Positions 15,301-28,000 of a DNA stretch of 43,218 bases are shown piece after piece. A program made the translations under genes and the position numbers. Position 1 is the stretch's first letter, and every line of letters begins with the position of its first letter. This stretch comes from Beroe ovata (taxonomy: Eukaryota > Ctenophora > Nuda > Beroida > Beroidae), in NCBI GenBank assembly GCA_946803715.1, contig CAMPET010000039.1:106552-149769 (forward strand), read 5' to 3'. Below the pieces are notes generated by a model. That model saw only the letters and a list, made by a program, of their open reading frames with translations, was not told the DNA's origin and did no database searches.

Positions 15301-16626
15301 ACCAGCAATGCCAGGAAGTCCAGCTTCTCCTCCCACACCAATGTCACCGGATAATCCCTTCTTCCCAACCCTCCCAACAGCTCCTGCGTCCCCCTTTGGT
15401 CCCACATCTCCTAATTCTCCAGTGTCACCAGGTTCCTTTATCGGGATGTAGATAGGTGGGGGATCACCCTTTCGTCCAGTCAAACCATTCAACCCGGGTA
15501 TACCCCGGAGTCCTTGTCGACCGGGGATACCATGCGGACCGGGATCACCAATATCCCCAACACCTCCTTGGATCCCTTGCTGTCCCTTGCGTCCTTCAGC
15601 CCCCGTCGGTCCAGCTGGTCCCACCAATCCTTTCATTCCCTTCTTTCCAGTTTCACCCATGGTCCCATTAGCACCTTTCAATCCTCTAGCACCGGTGTCG
15701 CCATCTTCTCCTTTAGTTCCGTCTTGTCCTGGGAGTCCGAGATATCCCAGAGCACCCTTCTGGCCTTGAGCACCAACTGATCCGATTGGGCCCTTTATAC
15801 CTTTTACAAAGTCTCCAGTGATACCCTTCTCTCCTTTCCAACCATCTTTTCCGTCGACTCCGTCTAATCCATCAACACCATTCTTGCCACTGTCACCATC
15901 AATACCAGCTATTCCTTTCTCTCCCTTGGTACCGTCTGGACCGATCTTACCATACATTCCCTTCTCACCATCCATCCCGTCGAATCCCCGGTTACCCCTC
16001 TCCCCTTTGGATCCTGTATCTCCTCCTTCACCCAAATCCCCTGTTGGGCCTTTGACCCCCACGATTCCAATGACACCGACCTCACCCTTTGCTCCTTTGT
16101 TCACCAATCCTCTCGGACCAACGTCTCCCTTTTCACCATGAGCTCCATCAAGCCCATCTTGGCCAGGGTCGCCACTCAGACCGATTGATCCTGTCATTCC
16201 CTTCTCTCCCTTCTCTCCATTGGTCCCATTAGCACCATCAATACCACGGAGTCCATTGAAACCAGGCATTCCATCGGGTGCGGGTTGTCCTTGAACTCCC
16301 GGGTTACCAGGCATTCCAACAAACCCCTTCTCTCCCTTTCTTCCAATATCACCAGGCATCCCACTTCGCCCTTTCTCCCCTCGATCACCTATCATTCCGC
16401 CTCTGCCTGGGAAGCCCTTCAATCCCTTAGGTCCTGGTAACCCCTGAACTCCCACTTCCCCTCTGAGGCCAGTGTCTCCCCGGACAAACTTGACAGGCTC
16501 GCTACAGCATGCTTGTTCTGTATCTGTTAGGTTGTATTTGAACCCGGATCTTTTCCGCTTTGGGTCCGCCTCAGCGAGGGAGGATTGGAATAGCAAATTG
16601 AGTGCTGCTACGAATAAGAGAGTCAT
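9396..16626 (-). CDS. Collagen IV alpha chain, unit A (giant first exon plus NC1 exons)
   Basis: A network-forming basement-membrane collagen. Exon 1 runs 16626-11516; further exons are 11294-11184, 11023-10961, 10159-10001, 9845-9703 and 9607-9396. Phases close to about 1,932 aa plus stop. Residues 1-20 are a signal peptide (MTLLFVAALNLLFQSSLAEA). A Cys-Cys pair sits at 40-41, and the Gly-X-Y helix runs from about residue 50 with many short interruptions. A linker with C-x3-C and C-x-C is followed by two C4 motifs forming the NC1 domain. NC1 landmarks are HSQSSDIPRCPPHW, GYSFML, GKAGSC, SHVSRCNVC, HSFTEDIPQCP, GYSYLM, PGSC, FLECLSRGYC and VSRCAVCTKK; all 12 canonical NC1 cysteines are present. 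NC1 directs chain selection and trimerisation. The whole helix in one exon is unusual. Exon 3 has a second copy at 10563-10501. The family call is firm; the chain type cannot be assigned. Confidence 0.95.
10165..10440. repeat. Minisatellite carrying repeated splice-acceptor sequence
   Basis: Imperfect tandem units built from GTTGCAGTGGGCTGTAACAT and GAGAGGGAGTGTAACGG. On the minus (coding) strand the first reads TTACAG-CCCACTGCAAC, almost the same as the true acceptor and start of the NC1 exon beginning at 10159. The intron thus contains several decoy acceptors. A related block recurs at about 10771-10910 as part of the larger duplication. Confidence 0.8.
10309..11212. repeat. About 460-bp direct tandem duplication containing an NC1 exon
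   Basis: The segment about 10309-10769 is repeated at about 10771-11212 with a few substitutions and small indels. Each copy holds minisatellite units, one complete 63-bp NC1 exon (10501-10563 and 10961-11023) with acceptor and donor, and the last bases and donor of the preceding exon. The two exon copies differ by one visible residue (WMAAQQ versus WMAAEQ). An ambiguous base (10770) sits exactly at the junction, so an assembly artefact such as retention of both haplotypes is possible. Confidence 0.88.
10501..10563 (-). other. Second copy of 63-bp NC1 exon (alternative exon candidate)
   Basis: It encodes DQNCGTNFRTEKSVWMAAQQ, framed by ATTTCAG and GTGGGT. It has the same phase and length as the copy at 10961-11023. 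Use of either copy preserves the frame. Use of both would add 21 residues and one extra cysteine, breaking the 12-Cys NC1 pattern, so the copies would have to be mutually exclusive if both are real. Confidence 0.7.
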
Positions 16627-16833
16627 TGCCCTGGTAGATTCATGAACATCACAACATCACTAGAGTCAAGGAGGTCATTAGAGAACGGCGGCAAAAAGCG
16701 AACAGTCCTGACAAGAAAACCAACCTAAAGCTCCCGCTGGTGTGAATGAATTTGTGATTGTGGAATGGTTTTTCAACATTTGCTATAAAATTCGGTCCTA
16801 TATTTTGAGAAAAGTATACAAAACAAAACTTAC
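16627..16833. other. Short gap between giant exons B and A (candidate unit A promoter)
   Basis: Only 207 bp separate the donor of B from the start codon of A. I read the minus strand in all frames and found no NC1-like coding segment and no AATAAA signal. It must hold the unit A promoter if A has its own. The sequence TCTACCAG just before the A start resembles a splice acceptor. Confidence 0.6.
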
Positions 16834-19800
16834 CCGACCCATAGCGATGTCCAGTGTTGAGGGCACTGTGGGATATCCGTAGCCTGACTATGCAGAGTCA
16901 TGATGTGAGTATCACAATGACAGCTCGGGGTATCTCTGGCATCGGCAGAGCAGGTCTCAGTGCACTCTCCCGCCTCACCCAACACACCTCCAGCCCCCAC
17001 ATCTCCTGCCTGACCATCACCTCCCTTGACACCACGCACCCCGGTGTCACCCTTCTCTCCGATATCTCCCCGATATCCCCTCCGTCCTGCTCTACCTCTG
17101 AATCCCTCTGCCCCACCGCTGCCCAATTGTCCGTGTAGTCCAGGTAGGCCCGGCATCCCTGGTACACCAGGACTACCGTCCACTCCCGGTAGTCCGTCCA
17201 GTCCATTGGTCCCACTCACTCCAGTGCTCCCATGTGCTCCCTTCGCTCCCTTGCTTCCCATGGCACCTGGCTCCCCAGCAGCTCCAATCAAATTCTCATT
17301 ACCCAGTTCTTTGATCGTCTCAACCAGCTTGTCCACGATCTTTCTCCCTGTCAAGGTCATACCATTGATCCCGGTCTTTGTATCATAGTGGTCTCTGATG
17401 GAGAAGTCTTTACCTGGTAAACCTGGTAGTCCGATTTCACCAGCCACTCCTTTAGTTCCCTTAGTGCCAGGGAAGCCTCTGAATCCCATGTCTCCGAAGA
17501 AGCCCTGTTTTCCCTCATCCCCAACACGACCTTTAGGTCCGGGAGGTCCTACAGATCCAGTATCTCCAGTTCTGCCCTTCCTGCCAGCTCTCCCATATGC
17601 ACCTTGCTCTCCTCTATATCCTGGTTCACCACGGGGACCATACGACCCCCTCCTTCCTCGTTGCCCTTTGAAACCCATCCTGCCATCCATTCCTGACCTG
17701 CCGCGCTGACCCCGGACACTGCTCCCTTGCATCCCTTTGTATCCCTTCACTCCTGGGATACCAGGCTCTCCAACATCCCCGGGATCCCCGATCACCCCAT
17801 TCCTCCCTGAGTCCCCTGGGGGACCAGTGGCTCCTTGTCTCCCTTGGAATCCACGCTCTCCTTTTCGTCCAGCAGGGCCAACATCTCCCTTTTCTCCGCC
17901 CGGACCTACTACTCCCCGGTAACCTCTTTCTCCTTTCCGTCCCTTATCACCACTCTCTCCCCTTTCATCTGGATTCCAAACTCTGGCATTGGGATGAGGC
18001 TCTCCTTTCGGTCCCCGGCGTCCCTTAGCTCCTGGATATCCCTTGGGTCCGTCATCACCATATCCTCCCTTGTCCCCAGTGATTCCCACCGGTCCGTCTG
18101 CTCCGGTATGACCCTTGAGACCAGGCATTCCTACACAACCAGTCATGCCTGGTGGTCCGATCAGACCAGCGATTCCTGGCTCTCCTCGGGGACCACTAAG
18201 TCCAGTGGAACCATTGATCCCCTTAGCCCCGAGGATCCCCTTAGCTCCAATCTCGCCTGGCCTAGCGTTGACACCTCTGAAGCCGGGATAACCGGGATCC
18301 CCCTTCATCCCGATATTACCGATTCCTCCACGCTCTCCTCTTCCTCCAGCTCCACCTGTATTACCCTGCGGTCCATCATCTCCTGGGATACCCTGGCCTC
18401 CGACCACAGTGACTCCTCTATCCCCTTCAGGTCCCTGCGCTCCCTTGTTACCAGTCCGTCCTTTCTGTCCTCGTATTCCTCCGATACCCTTAGGACCTCT
18501 ACCCCCGAAACTACCAACATCACCTTTCTCTCCGACTTCACCAATTTCACCGGAGAATCCTTTGTATCCTTTGACTCCCTGTATCCCACTTCGTCCAGTC
18601 TTTCCAACATCACCAACCTCGCCCTTAGGTCCGATCATCCCAAAATTTCCCTTGGCACCCATTTCTCCATCTGCACCAATTTCACCAACTCTGCCGCTCC
18701 TCCCTTTCTGCCCTCTGTCTCCCTTTTCACCGGCATACCCCTTTTCCCCCTGATCACCAGTCGGACCGGTTCTTCCTCTGCTCCCTCTTCTGCCATCGAT
18801 CCCTGGGTATCCATCACTCCCCATAAAACCAGTATATCCTTTGGATCCCTTGGGGCCAAAATCACCCACATCTCCACCATCTCCCTTTATTCCCTTGATC
18901 CCAGGCTCTCCCAGTTTCCCGACTCTGCCTTCTCGTCCCATGAATCCACTCCATCCATTTCGTCCTTTGGATCCCTTGTCGCCATCAACAATTTCAGCAT
19001 CGATACCCCTGTCCCCCTTCTTCCCTACTTCTCCTCTGTACCCCTCATCCCCAACCTCTCCTCGAAGTCCCCTGAATCCCGGGTTTCCTATCATACCTCT
19101 CTTTCCTTGGAGTCCGGCTGGTCCCACCTCACCAGGAAGACCAGGAATACCGTGTACTCCGTGTATACCATTCAGTCCAGATCGTCCTGATAGACCTGGT
19201 TTCCCTTGCCGACCGAGGTCTCCGCCTTGACCAGGAGCTCCTTTCTGACCCTTGCGGCCACTTGGCCCGGCTGCACCAAGTTCTCCATCAGAACCATCCA
19301 GCCCTGCTTTGCCATGGATACCTGGCAAGCCATTAGCTCCAGGAACCCCCGGTTGGCCCTTGTCTCCTTTAAACCCACTCGGTCCTTGTATCCCGATGTC
19401 ACCAATGACCCCTTTAACTCCCTTATCTCCCTTATCAGCAGGTTGCCCTATTTCTCCCTTGTATCCTCGATCACCTGGTATACCGGGAATGCCGCGGATA
19501 CCATCCTCACCAGGAAGACCAACATCTCCTTTAGTACCCTTCTCACCAACTCTCCCATTCTTTCCATCAACTCCATGCGTCCCATCGATTCCAGGGAGAC
19601 CGTGTATTCCCGTCAGACCAGTTCTGCCTTCTTCACCCTTGTCACCAATCTCACCAGTAGCACCACTATCACCTGTCTCCCCCGATAACCCAGGGATCCC
19701 AGGCAGTCCGATGTCTCCGTCCACGCCAATCTCACCTTTCCTTCCCTGCCATCCCTGCACTCCCCCTCGACCCTCAATTCCCCGTTCACCACGTTCCCCC

Positions 19801-22034
19801 TTGTGTCCCCTACGTCCCGGGACACCATCATCCCCCCTCATACCACGTGTTCCTTCTCGACCATGAGTCCCATCCACCGGGTTGTTACCAGGGTAACCGT
19901 GCTTTCCAAATTTACCATCAGAACCAGGAATACCTTTGGCTCCTTTCTCACCGGGCTGTCCCTGACCACCAGTTTCTCCAATCGCACCATGATCACCAAC
20001 TTCGCCCCTCTCTCCGACAACACCAACTGCTCCTTCTTTCCCGGGATGTCCTGGTTTACCATGGTAACCAGGTTCACCATCTTTACCACCTTCACCATGA
20101 CTGCCATCCGGACCCATGACACCCTTGTACCCCTTAGCTCCCCTTTTTCCACGATTACCGGGTTTTCCATTGGTCCCTGCATCTCCCTTCCTCCCCTCAT
20201 TCCCCTTGTATCCGGTCATTCCTTTCAGCCCGGTGACCCCAACCTCTCCATCTTCTCCCTTCTTACCACGATCTCCTCTTCTACCAGTTTCACCGAATGA
20301 TCCTTTAGGTCCCACGACATCAGCACCTTTCAATCCTATCTCTCCAACTAAACCCTTTGACCCTTTCTCGCCTTTCTGCCCGCTCCTTCCCTGCTCACCG
20401 ACTGTAGCGGGACCTTTGTCTCCTTGTGGTCCCTGGGGCCCGACTTGTCCCTTCACACCCTTTTCGCCGGGAACTCCAATGATCCCTTGTGGACCCTCTA
20501 TCCCCACTTCTCCAACTCCACCACTAGCACCAGTTTGCCCCATCTCTCCTCGATTCCCTTGCATCCCCTGCTCTCCTTGTTCACCATCTAGTCCAGGGAT
20601 GCCGGGTAATCCCTTGATACCCTCATCTCCAACATCTCCCTTGTCGGCATACTCTCCAACATCACCAGTCCGACCCTTGCGTCCCTTCACTCCAGCCCAG
20701 CCTTTCTCGCCAGGTCTCTCACTTTTCAGTGTTGATGTGTCGATGTATCCCTTCTCTCCCTTCTGTCCAACTGGTCCCTCTCGACCATGTTCGCCCGGCA
20801 TACCCTGTAACCCAGGAAGACCATCTGGTCCAGGATAACCAACATCACCAGGCTCCCCAGGCTCTCCATCGACACCCTTGGGTCCCTGCTCACCGACTAA
20901 ACCAACTGGTCCAATCCAGCCCTTCTCTCCTTGCAGTCCTTGTTCTCCTGGCTCTCCCATCTGTCCCTTACTTCCTCTAGGTCCACGACTTCCCATCGTC
21001 CCATTCCTTCCTTTCAAACCAAGGAACCCCTTCCGTCCTTGGATCCCCTTGGGGGCATCTTCACCAGGGACTCCGAGGACTCCTTTAGGTCCGATTGTCA
21101 CAGAACCTTTCCATCCCTTCTTTCCCTTCTGCCCAGTGGCTCCGTCTTCCCCCGGAACTCCATCTTTACCATCATCTCCACTCGGTCCCTGCTCACCCCT
21201 ATCCCCAGTATCACCCTTCTCACCATAGTAACCAATCCTACCAATACTTCCCTTGACACCCTTCAGACCAGGTATTCCATAATCTCCATAGTCACCGTCT
21301 CTTGCATTGTCTCCAGCATCTCCCTTCACTCCCTTTTCACCCTTTGCCCCACTTCTGCCATAGTCAGGGGCAGGGTCACCCTTGGCTCCTTTGTTTACCA
21401 GACCTGGAGGTCCAGGGTCACCCTTCTCTCCCAGTGGTCCAGTGAGACCATCTTGTCCAGGGTTCCCCGGCTCTCCAATGACACCAGTTATCCCCTTCTC
21501 ACCCTTGCCTCCATCAGTTCCATTGACACCATCAACACCAGCAAACCCATCAATAGCATCAGTCCCGTCCATACCATTCCTCCCTGGGGTACCTCTCACC
21601 CCGATCAATCCGGGGTCTCCCTTATCTCCCCTCAGTCCAAATGCACCCGGAAGTCCGTTATGCCCCTTCTCTCCTGCACTCCCCGGGACTCCTCTCCTTC
21701 CTGGAAACCCAGTGGGACCGGGTGGACCAGGCGGTCCGATATCTCCTATCTCACCGGGAAGTCCGGATCTTCCTCTTGTGACTTTAACCGGCTCACTACA
21801 ACACTCCAAATAGTCTTCCCCGCCATTACCAGACTCGTTGGGGTCAAACTGCCTCAGGAAGTCAGGGTCTGATAGATCGACATTGACCGCGTCATAGTCA
21901 TCAAATTGGGGGAGGAAAACATCGCTCTGCTTATCAAATCGGAGTTTTGCCTTCTTCCGACCTTTTTTCTGGGCAATTGTGGACTGTAGGAGGAAGAGGG
22001 TGAAGATTGAACCAATCAGCAGCACTTGTTTCAT
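16834..22034 (-). CDS. Collagen IV alpha chain, unit B: giant helix exon without its own NC1 exons
   Basis: One exon encodes 1,733 residues plus two bases. It has a signal peptide (MKQVLLIGSIFTLFLLQST), then a charged, acidic N-terminal stretch to residue 77, a Cys-Cys pair at 78-79, and a Gly-X-Y helix with short interruptions including one cysteine (GMTGCVGMPG). The linker CTETC...CHC follows, then the beginning of the first C4 motif, HSQATDIPQCPQHW-TSLWVG. The exon stops at a strong donor, GTAAGTTT, at the same residue and phase as unit A. The rest of NC1 is missing locally; joined to the block at 11294-9396 it would give about 1,962 aa. The alternatives are a unit that lost its NC1, or splicing to an acceptor-like site at the A start. 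The reading frame is fully intact over 5.2 kb, which argues against a pseudogene. Confidence 0.9.
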
Positions 22035-25000
22035 GATGAGCCTCTTATCATGTCACGTACGTGCTATGTAGCGACAAGGGGGTTGTTTATGAAGGAGTTG
22101 TATAGATAGTTTAACTTAGGAAAAAAACTTAGGTTACTTTTGAAAATTCTTCAAAATATGGGTCAAGTGGATGTGATATGGGTTGAAAGGAGCCTTAGGT
22201 TGGTCAATTCATCATAGAACTGATATTTTCGCATGAACTTGATAGGGTTAAAATGAAGTGTAACATCGGGAAATGGTAATGATTTGATAGGACATTTTTT
22301 TGGTAAGGCTCCATTTCAACCCTATCAAGTCCACTTTTTCAAAATGATTCCAAATTACTCAATTATTATCAATGAGTACCTAATCAGAATTATCAATGTA
22401 TTTAATAATATTCCAATTGATAAATGGGGCTTCATCAAGGAATCACACTTGATGCCAAGTTAGTAAAACAATAATTAGAAGTGAAGGAATTGCCCTTGTA
22501 TAGATTTTTCCTTTGGGTTTTTCTGAGCAGGAGAAAATCGAAGAAGAGCCTAGGCTGCAAGATTGCAGACACACCAACAGAATTCTGCGAAAGTCAGTAT
22601 GTAACAAACACGATGAAATGTGGGTTTCAAGCCGAAATATATGCAAATATTTTAGATCGCGGACGTTCATGATGGTCGCTATATGAACTATTTATGATTC
22701 CTATTCGGTCTCACTAATTCGATTTCCGGTCGGAAGTACGCTTGAGAGTAACAAGCCATGATAATAAGTATGCGAAGAAGTAACAAAAAGTACATAATTT
22801 ATAGTTATCTGATATCATAAATATCTGATGTTTGTGGAAAACAATCTCAAACAAGTTTTTTTTTTCAAGAAGCTAGCACACAAACACAGCAACATACGTC
22901 ATACGCACACGTAAACACAACACTCATCTTTCAGTATGATCGTAGACTAATCAAGTAGGTATATCATTAGGTTCATTTCATCACTATAAATATTTCATGC
23001 AGACGATGTTTGGTTTATGCTACTTTAATCTGAGCAGTCCATCATAAGACCAAAGGGTCGACCACGCTTGCTAATTTCTAATCCATGCTTGCTTCCTATC
23101 TTCTTCCAATGACTTACATTACACACATTACACACAATATATATACTATGAAAACCCACTGCCGCTCATATATAATGAACAGCTCAGACGATATGCTGTG
23201 TCTGAGGAATGATATTTCAAGTGGCGGAAGCTTGGTTTAGACAACGTCAGTTTAACTTTTGAATCTTTTCAAGCCTGAATCTTTTCAAGCCTATGTAAAT
23301 ATATAACCTAACTTAAGATAAGTGGTACAATGGAGCAAAAGAAAATGACGTGAATCTTCCCGAATCAATTTAGAGTGGATAGAAGACTGTAAATAGGATT
23401 AAGATATAAACTGGATATGGAATTAGGCTAACTTGATTGGTTCTTTAACACACACAGCTGAAGGAAACGTTGAGAAAATCCTGGTACGAAATGAAAAGTC
23501 TGGTGGGGCTGGCCACCATCTTGCTGATGATGTGTGCAAGCGTGGAATAATTTACTGTACTTATCATCTAATGTGAAGGGGCATGTCTGGTTAAATTAAG
23601 AAACTACATGTTCGTTAATGTTAATTTGGATAAAACTCACATTAATTAGTGTGAACCTCAGCGATCCCTTATCTTGAAGGAGGGTGTAGTTTTTCCCTGC
23701 AGCACTGCACGCAGCAACAACTTGCAGTTATGACGTGCATATCATCTGTTTCTAGGATACTTCCATAGTGCTAGTACCACCTTGCACCACTGCAATAAAT
23801 TTAATGTGTATCTCACACGTCTTGACACATATATGCTTTTACCTACCCATAATATTTCTGTCAAAAATACACTCCTATAGCAGTTACATGAGTACGTTAC
23901 CGCGGACGTCTGATATATTTGCCTTTTAGTTTTTGGTGGATGCCGACACGCGGGCAGCTGGTGATCTCATAATCTGTACGTGCTAATCACGTGACTGGCA
24001 CGTTACTGTGAGGTCATGAGAATGCCATATCACGTTATGCTCTCGTCATGACCCTTCATGTCACGCATACCGCGTATTCGTCAATGCCTAACCATAAGAT
24101 TATCATTATGGTCTGCTAGTGCTTGGTCGACCATTGACCAAGCAGCCTGAAGAAAGCCAGATCATTATTTGACATTTTAAAGCATTGACTATGGAGTGTC
24201 ATTCACTTTGACTTATCAATCCCGAGGAAGGTTGGTGCTGCGCACCATGGGAAATAGACACGGTGGGAAATGGACAGATTAATCTGAGCAACGCAACTGA
24301 TTGTCTGGTGCTTATAGGGTTTTCCCTACCGTCGGCGCCGCGCAATAGTAATTCCACCCGACCTTGCTAGGGTAGCTGGGTAGGGAGTAATCCTACATGT
24401 GTGGTGCCTCGCGTTGCTTTAATTTCGCTCACGACATCTCTTTTTTAACTTAACTAATTCTAACTCTAAGGAACAAATGAGACACAATATTTCTTCGTGT
24501 AAAGAAAAGTCATTTTATAGCAATTATGGATAAAAATGGCTAATCCTTCATGGATCAAACTTGAATATAAAATCGAGGGTTCTTACGATTTGAATATTAT
24601 CGGAATGTTTTTTACAGGGGGAGGGGGAAATAGACATTTGCTGACCCAAGCATCATTAATACTCCAATGAGTCGACTGATTTTGGGATTTGGCGGGTAAC
24701 TCATAAATTATTCTTGACGGTTCGTTTGGATTTCGTACCCAAGATTGTGTCTTTGAAATATAAAAGTTTAATGATGAGGAAGACTGAATGGTGTCATTAC
24801 CCATTATATTAACGAGAATTAAAAACTAAAAAAGTTGATATAAACAAGTGATGATATCAAAAATTGAAACTAAAAAGTTTGCGCGCGATCAGATCCGAGA
24901 TCCTTCAGAGTAACAGATTCTTGCAGAGGGTTGCAGTTGTCCACAGGACATGAAGGAAATTTCGTCGTATTTTGAAGAATATTTCGGACATTGTCTCTCC

Positions 25001-25052
25001 GCATGGCATATTGTGTATCAGCTCGTTCATGATCATGTTGTAGGTCCGAGTT
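22035..25052. other. Intergenic region between unit C 3' end and unit B start
   Basis: This 3-kb AT-rich stretch has no coding exon I can support. It should contain the 3' UTR of unit C and the promoter of unit B. It holds a pair of small adjacent inverted repeats (24091-24143). No canonical minus-strand AATAAA was noted near 25053, and no transposon protein was recognised. Confidence 0.5.
24091..24143. repeat. Two adjacent short inverted repeats
   Basis: ACCATAA...TTATGGT (24091-24112) and GCTTGGTC...GACCAAGC (24121-24143) can each form a small hairpin. Their function is unknown; they could be remnants of a foldback element. Confidence 0.5.
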
Positions 25053-28000
25053 CTATTTCCTTCTCTCCCATCGTATCCCGCCTCCCAACTGGAACTCCTC
25101 TGTGAGAGATGGCTCCCTCATGCACACCACACATCGAGCAACTCCTGCGGGGTAGGCTTGGTATTAGCATACGCCCCTGATTTAAATGTGATAGGGTTGA
25201 AATTATTATCATCACTTGGTTAGAAAGATGATCAGTGCAGTCTGAATTCATGGAAAATGCATCAATGATCATAGCTTATTGCTAAGATCAACTCAGGTCA
25301 ATTTTACTTTTAATCGAAGATAAGAACATGATAGGTATTGTACTACAGCAAACGGCTGATTGGTATTGGTATTGGTATTGGTATTGGTAAATTACCTCTG
25401 TTGAGTACATCGTCGATTCCGTCGTAGACACTTCCCATACCCCACATTCCGGGGGCACTCAACTCCTGCGGACAGAAAGAAGGCTTGATTAGGAATTGGA
25501 GAAGTGCGACAACTACAAGGATTGTTTTTGTGTTAGGTACACTTTTTTGATTGATCATTTTTCAGGGGCTCTTTCACGAAAAATTAAGGAAGGCATTAAG
25601 AATTCCTTGATGGAAGCTAAAAGGTGTCCTAACTCCTTTTAGAAATTCCTAAATGCCTTCCTAAGTGTTTCGTGAATTTCCAAATGTTGAGGGGGATTTG
25701 GTGCATAATATTATGAGGTTATGGCGGCTAGAGAATTTTGTACTGCATTTTTACCACAACTTGCAAAAATCACGGACCGTCCAATTGAAATATTATGCGG
25801 TCAGACTACTGCAACCGATCCCTCTCCAGGCTGCATTCTGTTCGCCAGCCACAAATTCTAGAAACTTCTATTCCGGCATAATTTACACGGACCAAACCAA
25901 CATAATGGAGTCTCCTTAATCATAATAAACTCGTAGTAATAATAATGTGAGGGATGTGTATGTTTGGTAAGTTCATTAAGCATATTCAGATGAATTGTAA
26001 TGTATCGCTGTGATGTGCCACCTTGGTCAGAATTGTCATATTCCAAAGACTTTACACATATTGTGGGGGGATTTTCGTGCGACCAAAATAGTTCGAGCAG
26101 GTTAGTGACATGGCCGAGTGAACTAATTGCAAGCTTTTTCCAGCTATGGCCCTTAGTAGTATTTTTGGAGCCGGGAGTAATTTAGAGTAGGACTTATTGA
26201 TTTTTTCAAGACTAATCGGTGACTATAATTGTGGTAAAAAGGTTTGAGAAATTAGAAGGTCTAGAAAGTCACGGCCAGGTCATCATCCAACTCAGTAGGT
26301 GGAACTCGCCACCGAACAGCACCAATTGCTCAATTAGCACTCATTATTCAATAGCTAATAATTACCATTTTAGCAGAAACTATTACTCAATTAGCACACG
26401 TAAAATTACCTCCTGGTTTCTGGTGAGCCAGAAGTCGATGTTGTTAGTGAAGAAGGAGCACGTTCCCCGACCATTACACTCAATGAACACCGGTGTTACC
26501 AAGTTCTCGTGACACGATCCGAGCGAGTCGAGCTGTTGACCGAGACCCAGGGACCCTGATTTGCCCTGCGGGGTGATTTGGGTAATTAGGTCTAATTGGC
26601 TACCTTCAGGTTCGATTAACTCTCTAATTGGGTACATACAGGTATGAATAAGGGCCCAATCGGGAACTTTCACTATCACGTTTAGATAACAATAATTGTC
26701 AGAAGTTACTAAGTTACCATGAGGTATGTGTATCCAGTGTAGAGGGTGACTTGTCCCTTAGCACACGTTGGCGGATCTTCACCAGCAGAGTGCTTCACTA
26801 TGGGTAGCTGAGTCCCCATACACACCTGTAAATGCGCCATGTGGTGTCAGGGTGACAGCGGTGACATGATTAAAGGTGTCATGATGACAGCTGTGTCATG
26901 ATGAGAGGTGTTATGATGATAGCTGTGTCATGATGAGATGTGTTATGATGATAGGTGTCACCATAGAGAGGTGTTATTTGGCGAAATGTCCAATAATTAA
27001 CTGATCATCGTGCCCTTCTGTTACAGCTAATCACCACATAGACGAAGCTGTCATGACGTCATACAGAAGTCATCTATAACACATCTCGCACAAACCTTGC
27101 AGCGTGATATGTAGGGGACTATCTCATCAATGTTATCCATGGGTTTCAGTGGTGGGTCCTCCTTAGCACTGTTTACCAGCCAATAAGATCGCTCCGTTCT
27201 GGTAGCTTGTCTGCACACTGCACCAGCTGAGGAGGGGTGGGTGGTCAGGGAGTATCCATGGTTACTATGTTACTATGGTTACCATGGTAGTTATGTGGAG
27301 GGTAAGGAAAGGGGGTAGAGAGATGATGGGTGTGGCTGGAGTTCGATGCATGTGGAAGATGGGCTTTCTAGGGTGCGTTCATGGTGCATCAAGGATGTGT
27401 CGTGCGACTGGATATTGATCCTTTTCTATTCATATCAAGGTGATCATCAGATAGAATCACTAAGCTAGATTTACACGAGTAACTTGGGCAACATTCCAAA
27501 TGTCTCGCCGATAAGTCACACACTCAGAGCAGCTCTACTTACCTTGGCATCCCATCATGGCCATGACATCGAACTGCTCCACACACGATCCACTCTTGCC
27601 CAGATCCATGGTGCTTTCCACATAGCCCGCAGTAAGGGAGAAGAGTGAGAACCCGCTCCACAACTCTGTGTGCCACACGGGGCATTCTGGTTCCTGAGAA
27701 AACGAGTGTAAGTGGATTTTTGGGAGTTTAGGGGAGGGGAGGAATGGGGAATGGGAGAATAAATGAGTGTGTCATCACACACTCATTCTCTAATTGCTTT
27801 CACAGTCACTTCCTTCCCAGGAGTATCAATAAGAGTGAGTGAGGTATTGCCCACATTCTCATACCTCTGGGCATTGCAATGCCATGGTGTTTGAGATTTC
27901 ACAATGTGTTAAAAATGAATTGTCTCTAATTCTCAAATTTGATTGTGCAGCGAGTAATTTGGTTGTGCAGGCAGTAACTTAATTTTGATGCAAATTTTCC

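Noticed and set aside
11536-21872. Many long plus-strand proline/serine-rich open frames opposite collagen units A and B (for example 13076-13510, 19252-19866, 20116-20838).
   Set aside because: They are the antisense image of Gly-X-Y codons (GGN read backwards gives CC-rich codons). They have no splice or domain logic of their own.
16700-22210. Shared word TTAGGTTGGT upstream of both A and B, considered as a common promoter element.
   Set aside because: The two copies are in opposite orientation relative to their genes and only 10 bases long; chance is likely.
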